DNA of 23,676 nt from an uncultured Pelagibacteraceae bacterium (lineage in GTDB: Bacteria > Pseudomonadota > Alphaproteobacteria > Pelagibacterales > Pelagibacteraceae): the NCBI GenBank assembly GCA_902566925.1, contig CACFKO010000012.1, positions 1 through 23,676 of the forward strand, read 5' to 3'. Positions 7,411 through 11,976 of the stretch are shown one piece after another. A program made the position numbers and the translations under genes. Under the pieces are notes generated by a model. The model was not told the origin of the DNA, did no database searches, and saw only the letters and a program-made list of their open reading frames with translations. Each line of letters starts with the position of its first letter. Position 1 is the first letter of the stretch.

Positions 7411-8095
7411 TTTTACTTTCGCTCATAGAGAAGAGGGATTTGATAATCATATAGAAAAATCAATTCGTGGTTATTCCACCTTGCTTGAAGATACCATCAA
7501 CCTCTCTCGTTATTTTGTAGAGGATAACACTTACATAGTTGATATTGGTTGTTCTACTGGAAAATTGACAAAGGCTATGATGTTATACAATGAGGATCAT
7601 TCTCCAACGGCATATTACATGGGAGTTGAGATTGCTGATGGTTTCAAACAAGATTTAGAAGATCGTGAAAAAGAACTTAGAGATCTTAAATACTACAATG
7701 TAGAATTTATAATGCAAGATATTCGTGATTTTGAGTTTGAGAATGTCAACCTCGTTACTTCTATTTTTACTTTACAGTTCATGCCAAAGAAAGATAGAAA
7801 AGAAGTTATTTCTAACATTTATGAGGGATTGAATGAAGGCGGGGGGTTTATCTTCGCAGAAAAAACAATATGTGAGAGTGCTATAGTACAAGATATGATA
7901 ACTTTTAATTACTATGATTACAAGCGAAAATCATTTGAAGCAGAAGATATCATGGACAAAGAACAAACACTCAGAAATATTATGAAACCCATGACATGGA
8001 AAGATATTGAAAATATGGTAACTAATGCTGGATTTGGTACAGTTCAACCATTTTGGAGAAATCATGCATTTGTTGGTGCAATAGCTATAAAGTAA
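7403..8095 (+). CDS. CmoA-like SAM-dependent enzyme, candidate carboxy-SAM synthase
   Basis: A 230-residue class I SAM-binding protein that follows CmoA along its length. It has FDNHIEKSIRGYSTL (13-27; CmoA has a matching SVPGYSNI), motif I VDIGCSTG (46-53; CmoA YDLGCSLG), DIRDFEFENV (106-115), FTLQF (122-126, identical), IYEGLNEGGGFIFAEK (139-154), DYKR (172-175) and a C-terminal AGF..PFWR..FVGAIAIK. CmoA converts SAM and prephenate to carboxy-SAM for tRNA wobble uridine modification. One caution is that the CmoA Arg of the QKR.MLENVM helix aligns with Glu187 here, while an Arg appears one helical turn later (Arg191). The 8-base overlap with the DNA methyltransferase suggests it supplies that enzyme's cofactor. 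RBS AAGGAG lies at 7389-7394. Confidence 0.75.
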   Translation: MADFTFAHREEGFDNHIEKSIRGYSTLLEDTINLSRYFVEDNTYIVDIGCSTGKLTKAMMLYNEDHSPTAYYMGVEIADGFKQDLEDREKELRDLKYYNVEFIMQDIRDFEFENVNLVTSIFTLQFMPKKDRKEVISNIYEGLNEGGGFIFAEKTICESAIVQDMITFNYYDYKRKSFEAEDIMDKEQTLRNIMKPMTWKDIENMVTNAGFGTVQPFWRNHAFVGAIAIK

Positions 8096-8096
8096 C

Positions 8097-8124
8097 TTGA
8101 CAAAACACTTTAACATGGTATAAT
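8097..8124 (+). promoter_or_regulatory. Sigma70-type promoter for gp62-regA-dUTPase
   Basis: TTGACA (8097-8102), a 16-base spacer ending ATGG (extended -10) and TATAAT (8119-8124). It starts one base after the stop of the CmoA-like gene. The expected +1, seven bases past the -10, is 8131, which is the A of the gp62 ATG. Confidence 0.85.
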
Positions 8125-8130
8125 AGTATT

Positions 8131-8559
8131 ATGAGTCCATTTGATTATCTAAAAGCAATTAATGAAACCAAAGAGGATGTAATGCTCACTTCTCAAGATG
8201 AGAAGAAGTATTCACCCTTTATTGTGAATCGTGGGCTGTCATTTTTCATGGATACTATATTTCAAGTAAATGAAATGAATCAAAACCACCACCTTGATTC
8301 CAGACTTCAGTTTGACTATCTTATAAATAATATAAGAAAGAAACGAAGGTATAGTAAGTGGCTGAAACCTGAGAAACTACAGAATGTTGAATTGGTGAAA
8401 GAGTATTATGGATTTAGTTATGAGAAGGCTAAGGATGCTCTAAGGATACTATCTGAGGATCAGTTGGCTTATATCATAGATAAACTAGATCAAGGTGGAG
8501 TGGAAAATGACAATAGGAACCGAAAACATGGTGGAATGCACTCTGGAAAATCCAGATGA
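8131..8559 (+). CDS. 62: Clamp loader small subunit gp62
   Basis: The 142-residue product matches the gp62 proteins of marine T4-like phages in pattern: it opens MSPFDYLKAINETK, followed by YSPFIVNRGLSFFMDTIFQVNEMN, a FDYLINNIRKKRRYSKW core, and YYGFSYEKAKDALRILS. T4 gp62 shows the corresponding NYLM..VPRGKRYGKW stretch. It forms the clamp loader with gp44. It directly precedes regA, as in T4, which supports the call. There is no Shine-Dalgarno sequence, and the ATG coincides with the predicted transcription start, so a leaderless message is likely. The C-terminal 32 bases overlap regA in another frame. Confidence 0.85.
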   Translation: MSPFDYLKAINETKEDVMLTSQDEKKYSPFIVNRGLSFFMDTIFQVNEMNQNHHLDSRLQFDYLINNIRKKRRYSKWLKPEKLQNVELVKEYYGFSYEKAKDALRILSEDQLAYIIDKLDQGGVENDNRNRKHGGMHSGKSR

Positions 8560-8929
8560 TTTTCTCAAGGTGCGTGAGACACTTACTAGAATCGGGGTAG
8601 CATCCCGAAAAGATAAAATATTATATCAATCTTGTCACATATTACACAAACAAGGTAGATACTATATCGTTCATTTTAAAGAATTATTTGCACTTGATGG
8701 TAAACCAACCAACTTTTCAGAAAACGATCAAGCAAGACGTAATACAATAGCAAATCTTTTATCGGAATGGGGCTTAATTGCACTAGTGAATCCAGAAACT
8801 TCAAGTGAATTAGTTGTTCCATTGAATCAACTAAAGATTCTATCTTTTAAAGAAAAAGATCAATGGAATCTTACAGCAAAATATAATATTGGAAGTAAAA
8901 GGAATGAAGATGGCGACCAGCAAGAATGA
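8528..8929 (+). CDS. regA: RegA translational repressor
   Basis: From the ATG at 8528 the 133-residue product aligns with T4 RegA without a gap at the N-terminus: VECTLENPDDFLKVRETLTRIGVA against IEITLKKPEDFLKVKETLTRMGIA. LYQSCHILHKQGRYYIVHFKE, DQARRNTIANLLSEWGLI and a final KYNIGS follow. RegA binds the start regions of phage early mRNAs and blocks translation, in T4 including genes 44, 45 and its own. I chose 8528 by homology, with AGGA at 8515-8518. An ATG at 8507, after GGTGGAG (8494-8500), would add seven residues and is a real alternative. It overlaps gp62 upstream and dUTPase downstream. Confidence 0.95.
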   Translation: MVECTLENPDDFLKVRETLTRIGVASRKDKILYQSCHILHKQGRYYIVHFKELFALDGKPTNFSENDQARRNTIANLLSEWGLIALVNPETSSELVVPLNQLKILSFKEKDQWNLTAKYNIGSKRNEDGDQQE

Positions 8930-9434
8930 ACCAAAACTAAAGTTTTATAAATTACATGAGAATGCGAAAGATCCCTTTTATGCAACAGAGGGGTCAGCAT
9001 GTTTCGATCTTCATGCGTGTCTTGATGGAGTTGACAAATATCAAGTCCGCCAAGATACTTTAAATAGATTGATCGAAAAACCAGTAAAGAACGGAGTTCT
9101 TCAAATTAATAACATGGAACGAGTATTAGTTCCTACTGGATTGATCTTTGATATTCCAGAGGGATACTCAGTTAGACTTCACTCTAGGTCTGGTTTGGCC
9201 TGGAAAGAAGGCTTATACTTAACAAATTGTGAAGGTATAATAGATTCTGACTATGTAGATCCTGTTTTCGTTATGATGACTAGCATAGCTCAATCTCCTA
9301 AAGTAATAAATAATGGAGATAGAATATGTCAAGCTGAATTGGTGAAAAAGGTATATCATGGTTTAACCGAAATCAAAAAACCACCAGTTCAAAAGACTGA
9401 GCGAGATGGTGGATTTGGTTCCACTGGTACATAA
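8910..9434 (+). CDS. dut: Trimeric dUTPase
   Basis: A 174-residue protein with all five motifs of trimeric dUTPases: SACFDLHA (29-36), RSGLA (93-97), GIIDSDY with the catalytic Asp (109-115), GDRICQAEL (136-144) and RDGGFGSTG (165-173), the C-terminal lid. An insertion of about 30 residues between motifs 1 and 2 (KYQVRQDTLNRLIEKPVKN) makes it longer than the bacterial enzyme. It hydrolyses dUTP to dUMP and pyrophosphate, keeping uracil out of phage DNA and feeding dTMP synthesis. I chose the ATG at 8910 because AAAAGGA lies six bases upstream. The ATG at 8904 would touch that site. It overlaps the end of regA by 20 bases. Confidence 0.93.
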   Translation: MATSKNEPKLKFYKLHENAKDPFYATEGSACFDLHACLDGVDKYQVRQDTLNRLIEKPVKNGVLQINNMERVLVPTGLIFDIPEGYSVRLHSRSGLAWKEGLYLTNCEGIIDSDYVDPVFVMMTSIAQSPKVINNGDRICQAELVKKVYHGLTEIKKPPVQKTERDGGFGSTGT

Positions 9435-9449
9435 TAACAGAGGTTGTTT

Positions 9450-9707
9450 ATGGCCAAAACTACAATTCAAAAAGGGAGTAATCCTATGTTAGATAAAGCA
9501 ATAGGCTGGATTCGCAGTCTTACAGAAGCTGGTCTTGCGTTAATCGCACTAGGCGTAGTTCTTCAAATTCTTTTCGGAGCGGCAGTTCCTTTCATTGGTC
9601 TAGATATTATCGGATCAGTAGTCGGTCTAGTTGGTAAACTAGGAGCTGAAGGTCTTGTCGGCTTAGTCGCAGTTTGGGTACTTTGGGGAATTTATACCAA
9701 AAAGTAA
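9450..9707 (+). CDS. Small membrane protein with two hydrophobic segments
   Basis: The 85-residue product has a short polar N-terminus followed by two membrane-spanning segments, GLALIALGVVLQILFGAAVPFI and GLVGLVAVWVLWGIYTKK, separated by a glycine-rich stretch (DIIGSVVGLVGKLGAEG). The two-segment form is holin-like, but that is not evidence of function. Small proteins of this kind occur in marine T4-like phages. The ATG at 9450 follows AGAGG. A second ATG at 9486 (MLDKAIGWIRSL) is preceded by the stronger AGGGAG and may be the true start, giving 73 residues. The gene ends the 8097 transcription unit and is followed by a clear terminator. Confidence 0.75.
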   Translation: MAKTTIQKGSNPMLDKAIGWIRSLTEAGLALIALGVVLQILFGAAVPFIGLDIIGSVVGLVGKLGAEGLVGLVAVWVLWGIYTKK

Positions 9708-9820
9708 CTAAATACTTTTGAATGGGGTGATTAATTCGCCCCTTCATTTTTTTATTATATTATGACTAAATACCTATGTAATAATTGGTTATTGGATGAA
9801 ATTGATATGGAAACTAAATA
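9707..9820 (+). promoter_or_regulatory. Three ACTAAATA elements, possible late-promoter-like sites
   Basis: ACTAAATA occurs at 9707-9714, 9765-9772 and 9813-9820, the first two extended to ACTAAATAC. The core resembles the T4 late -10 (TATAAATA). They lie between the small membrane protein gene and hsp20. Transcription from them is inferred only from the motif and its repetition. Confidence 0.3.
9720..9753 (+). terminator. Rho-independent terminator after the 8097 transcription unit
   Basis: The arms GAA-T-GGGGTGA and TCGCCCC-TTC form a stem of 10 pairs, counting one G-T pair, with a one-base bulge and a TTAAT loop (9720-9745). A seven-base T run follows (9747-9753). It lies just after the small membrane protein gene. 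Confidence 0.85.
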
Positions 9821-9938
9821 TAAATTGTTAGTGAAGGGAGCCGGTAATTATGCTTCCGATTCACTTATAGAATTATTTTGGGTAATTTTTAAACATCGTT
9901 GCGAACATCTCTGCAAAGGAGAGGGTTGGCGCGACTGA
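9762..9938 (+). CDS. Possible small ORF, 58 aa
   Basis: An ATG at 9762 opens a 58-residue frame ending at a TGA at 9936-9938. The product begins MTKYLCNNWLLDEIDMETKY and ends FKHRCEHLCKGEGWRD, with cysteines and histidines clustered near the end that could bind a metal. There is no Shine-Dalgarno sequence, and the ATG overlaps an ACTAAATA element, which argues against it. It covers most of the gap between the terminator and the hsp20 leader. No family is recognised. Confidence 0.35.
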   Translation: MTKYLCNNWLLDEIDMETKYKLLVKGAGNYASDSLIELFWVIFKHRCEHLCKGEGWRD

Positions 9939-10027
9939 GGTTGTCCATAGTGGAAACCTCTAACTTACTCCAAGTCTACGTGCTGAAGATTGGAGTGTAA
10001 TATTAACCTCGCTTTAAAGGAGGCCCT
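9937..10027 (+). promoter_or_regulatory. Structured leader of hsp20, possible RNA thermometer
   Basis: Three structures can be drawn. GAGGTT (9937-9942) pairs with AACCTC (9955-9960) around TCCA/TGGA. ACTCCAA (9967-9973) pairs with TTGGAGT (9990-9996). CCTC (10007-10010) can pair with GAGG (10020-10023) of the strong Shine-Dalgarno AAAGGAGG. A second AACCTC (10005-10010) could compete with the first for GAGGTT. Masking the ribosome binding site of a heat-shock gene is a known thermosensor design, but the pairing here is weak and the function is inferred. Confidence 0.4.
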
Positions 10028-10495
10028 ATGTATACATTAGCACCACACACTATTCCAACTCCCCAAGACTTACAAAAGATGCTCGGATTCTCTGTTGGAT
10101 TCGATGGATTTTTTAATCGTCTTTCTAATGTGGACACTGCACAAACCAGTTATCCACCATATAACATTCGTAAAATCAATGAATTTCAGTATGTAGTAGA
10201 ATTAGCTCTTGCTGGTTTTACAAAAAATGACATTGAAGTGGAATTGGCTGAAGGTACTCTTACTGTACGTTCAATTCTCAAGAAAGATGATGGGGGTGAT
10301 AATGATGAATCAAGTTCCAACAATGAAATCGGTTTTGTACATCGTGGAATTGCCAAGAGAAGCTTCTCTAGGTCATTTCAATTGAGTGATGATATCATTG
10401 TTAAAAATGCCGATCTCAAAGATGGTATGCTTATTGTGAATCTGGAAAGGGTAATTCCAGAAGAGAAGAAGCCTAGACTAATTCCCATTGGCTGA
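10028..10495 (+). CDS. hsp20: Small heat shock protein, Hsp20/alpha-crystallin family
   Basis: The 155-residue product has a short N-terminal arm (residues 1-43, with FDGFFNRL as in IbpA-like proteins) and an alpha-crystallin domain (about 44-142) starting PPYNIRKINEFQYVVELALAGF. It keeps the DGMLIVNLER strand (132-141) that ends the domain and a C-terminal IxI-type motif (LIPIG) used in oligomer assembly. A Gly/Asp/Ser-rich insert (88-99) lies in the middle loop. Such proteins hold unfolding proteins in a refoldable state. An Hsp20 gene is common in T4-like marine phages, and virion assembly is one proposed role. A strong AAAGGAGG lies five bases before the ATG. Confidence 0.93.
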   Translation: MYTLAPHTIPTPQDLQKMLGFSVGFDGFFNRLSNVDTAQTSYPPYNIRKINEFQYVVELALAGFTKNDIEVELAEGTLTVRSILKKDDGGDNDESSSNNEIGFVHRGIAKRSFSRSFQLSDDIIVKNADLKDGMLIVNLERVIPEEKKPRLIPIG

Positions 10496-10520
10496 AAACC
10501 ACGCATGAGTTAAGGTGGTG

Positions 10521-10563
10521 CCCCCAATGTTGTTTACCAGAATCCTGCCTGCAGTATTGGGGG
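10521..10563 (+). promoter_or_regulatory. Long-loop stem between hsp20 and the next gene
   Basis: CCCCCAAT (10521-10528) and ATTGGGGG (10556-10563) form a perfect 8-bp GC-rich stem closing a 27-base loop. No T run follows. Three bases later a TATAAATA element begins. A weaker ACCAC/GTGGT pairing (10498-10502 with 10515-10519) lies just upstream. It could be an RNA-stabilising or processing structure, or a weak terminator for hsp20. Confidence 0.5.
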
Positions 10564-10565
10564 AT

Positions 10566-10573
10566 TATAAATA
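10566..10573 (+). promoter_or_regulatory. T4-late-type promoter element TATAAATA
   Basis: An exact TATAAATA match to the T4 late promoter -10 consensus, in non-coding DNA 46 bases before the GTG start at 10620. Late promoters of this type need no -35 and depend on the phage late sigma factor and the clamp gp45, which is encoded in this window. Confidence 0.55.
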
Positions 10574-10619
10574 AGTATATTATGAAGTAAAATATTAATC
10601 TTTCAGTAGGAGAATTGAA

Positions 10620-10874
10620 GTGGCTACAAGTAAAAAACCTAAAAAAAGTACAAAGAAAGTTTCTAAAGCATCAGAACCAGTAAAGGTAATAGAAACTCCA
10701 GCACCAAAATCAGAACCAGTATCAGCACCAGCACCAGTTTGGAATTCGTTACAAGAATTTAGAGCATCAGTAAACGCGTCGGGTATTAATCCAAATGCAA
10801 TTAATGTGGAAGCTGAGTGGAATCTGTATTCAGAGAATCCAAAAGCCTACAAAAACCCTATGAATTTGAAGTAA
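10620..10874 (+). CDS. Hypothetical basic protein, 84 aa
   Basis: The N-terminal half is low complexity, rich in Lys, Ser, Pro and Ala (TSKKPKKSTKKVSKASEP), and probably disordered. The C-terminal part (VWNSLQEFRASVNASGINPN) looks like one folded helical element. I do not recognise a family. Translation starts at a GTG supported by AGGAGA six bases upstream. No ATG start is available nearby. It is the first gene after the TATAAATA element and ends one base before the next ATG, so it opens a run of small genes leading to the M15 peptidase. The motif is consistent with late expression. Confidence 0.7.
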   Translation: MATSKKPKKSTKKVSKASEPVKVIETPAPKSEPVSAPAPVWNSLQEFRASVNASGINPNAINVEAEWNLYSENPKAYKNPMNLK

Positions 10875-10875
10875 A

Positions 10876-11055
10876 ATGGCGAAAAAAAGAAAAGTATTAA
10901 CAGAAGTTCTTTTCGATGATGTAATGGAAAAAATGGAATATGAGTTTTTGACTCGCGATCAATTTTTTCAAAAAGTAGATGCGCGTCCAATGTCGGCACG
11001 TGGAATGGAAATGTGGGAAAGATATCTGCAAGATCCAAAAGGATTTCAATTTTAG
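10876..11055 (+). CDS. Small hypothetical protein, 59 aa
   Basis: An ATG at 10876, two bases after the stop at 10872-10874, opens a 59-residue frame ending at TAG 11053-11055. The product starts MAKKRKVLTEVLFDDVMEKM and continues through a helical, charged middle to a tail ending LQDPKGFQF. It fills the space between its neighbours exactly, and the stop runs straight into the AGGAGA of the next gene, so it looks like a real operon member. No strong Shine-Dalgarno sequence is visible, so translation may be coupled to the upstream gene. No family is recognised. Confidence 0.65.
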   Translation: MAKKRKVLTEVLFDDVMEKMEYEFLTRDQFFQKVDARPMSARGMEMWERYLQDPKGFQF

Positions 11056-11064
11056 GAGATTATT

Positions 11065-11373
11065 ATGTTACCACTAGCTGGTATGTTGTTCAATGTGGTG
11101 GCTGGGTTAGTAGTCGATAAGGCTCAAGACTTGGCTCATGACCATGTTGCAAAAATGATAGACGATGTTCTTCCAGATAAAGCGAAGAAAGAATTAGATA
11201 AAATTGTAAAGGAAGACCCTACACACGCCTTTGATAATGCACAAGATGCATTAGTTGCTGCAGTAGAAGGGAAACTTCCTGTGAAGATGAAGGATGGTAA
11301 ATTATTGCCAATAGAAATGACAGTCAAAGTAAGATTTGACCCAAACACACAAAAACTTGAGGTGATTACATGA
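11065..11373 (+). CDS. Hypothetical protein, 102 aa, hydrophobic N-terminus
   Basis: The protein begins with a hydrophobic stretch (MLPLAGMLFNVVAGLVV), which could be a membrane anchor or a buried helix. An amphipathic helical region rich in Lys and Asp follows (DKAQDLAHDHVAKMIDDVLPDKAKKELDKI), then a short beta-rich end (IEMTVKVRFDPNTQKLEVI). I do not recognise a family. AGGAGA precedes the ATG by eight bases. The gene overlaps the M15 peptidase start by four bases (ATGA). Next to a cell-wall enzyme, a membrane-associated role is possible but unproven. Confidence 0.7.
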   Translation: MLPLAGMLFNVVAGLVVDKAQDLAHDHVAKMIDDVLPDKAKKELDKIVKEDPTHAFDNAQDALVAAVEGKLPVKMKDGKLLPIEMTVKVRFDPNTQKLEVIT

Positions 11374-11834
11374 GATTATCACAAAACTTTTGGCTGAGTG
11401 AACTTACAAAGAGTTCAACAGCAGACAGATTAGGTATTAGTAATGAGCCGGGCGTTGAAGAAATCGTAAATTTAACAGTTCTCACTCATCACGTGCTTCA
11501 GCCTGTCAGGGAAAAGTTTGGAGTGATAACAGTAAATAGTGGCTATAGATCGCCACAGCTCAATGGTAAAGTTGGCGGATCTAAAACAAGTCAACATTGT
11601 TTTGGAGAAGCTTCTGATTTTGAACAGCTGGGTACACCGAATGGAGAAGTTGCTACTTGGATTAGCAAAGAGCTCGATTTTGACCAGTTAATTTTGGAAT
11701 TTTATACTAAAGGAAAACCTAACAGCGGATGGGTACATTGCAGCTTCAAAAAAGATGGTTCAAATCGAAGGAAGATTATGACCGCTTTAAGAGTAAATGG
11801 AAAAACTCAATACAAGCAGGGTCTTATTTTCTAG
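11370..11834 (+). CDS. Peptidase M15-type (D-Ala-D-Ala carboxypeptidase-like) lytic enzyme
   Basis: The 154-residue product carries the zinc-binding pattern of M15 peptidases: NSGYRSPQLN (56-65), SQHCFGEASDFE with His76 and Asp83, and a distal WVHCSF with His123. It opens LSQNFWLSELTKSSTA, as do similar phage and bacterial M15A proteins. Such enzymes cut peptide cross-links in peptidoglycan and serve phages as endolysins or virion-associated lysins. There is no signal peptide, so release would need a holin or another route. The two-segment membrane protein at 9450 and the hydrophobic-start protein at 11065 are candidates. It overlaps the upstream gene by four bases. Confidence 0.85.
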   Translation: MRLSQNFWLSELTKSSTADRLGISNEPGVEEIVNLTVLTHHVLQPVREKFGVITVNSGYRSPQLNGKVGGSKTSQHCFGEASDFEQLGTPNGEVATWISKELDFDQLILEFYTKGKPNSGWVHCSFKKDGSNRRKIMTALRVNGKTQYKQGLIF

Positions 11835-11867
11835 TTGGACTAGTCCTCAAAATATATCTACAGATAC

Positions 11868-11899
11868 TTTTCTTGGTTGGTGCCTTTCAACCAAGAAAA
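11868..11899. repeat. Perfect 12-bp inverted repeat upstream of the polymerase promoter
   Basis: TTTTCTTGGTTG (11868-11879) and CAACCAAGAAAA (11888-11899) are exact reverse complements with an 8-base loop, seven bases before the -35 of the gp43 promoter. There is no T run beyond it on either strand, so it could be a terminator variant for the lysis gene or an operator. The rest of 11835-11976 holds a GGACTAGTCC palindrome (11837-11846), the promoter and no gene. Confidence 0.6.
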
Positions 11900-11906
11900 A
11901 CACCTA

Positions 11907-11935
11907 TTGACAAACAAATCAAATGGTGTTATAAT
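11907..11935 (+). promoter_or_regulatory. Sigma70-type promoter for DNA polymerase
   Basis: TTGACA (11907-11912), a 17-base spacer and TATAAT (11930-11935) with an extended TGT just upstream. Transcription should start near 11942, leaving a 35-base A-rich leader with no Shine-Dalgarno sequence before the ATG at 11977. Confidence 0.85.
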
Positions 11936-11976
11936 GTCTTTGACAAGTTAAAAATCCCCTATCAAAAATATTACTA

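Noticed and set aside
8322..8329. TATAAATA within gp62
   Set aside because: It lies in a conserved coding stretch of an early gene with no gene start just downstream. Probably chance in AT-rich sequence.
9236..9241. TATAAT inside the dUTPase gene
   Set aside because: No TTGACA-like element lies 15-18 bases upstream, and the extended TG is missing.
10498..10563. tRNA gene between hsp20 and the next gene
   Set aside because: Stems are present, but there is no cloverleaf, no T-loop sequence and no recognisable anticodon arm.
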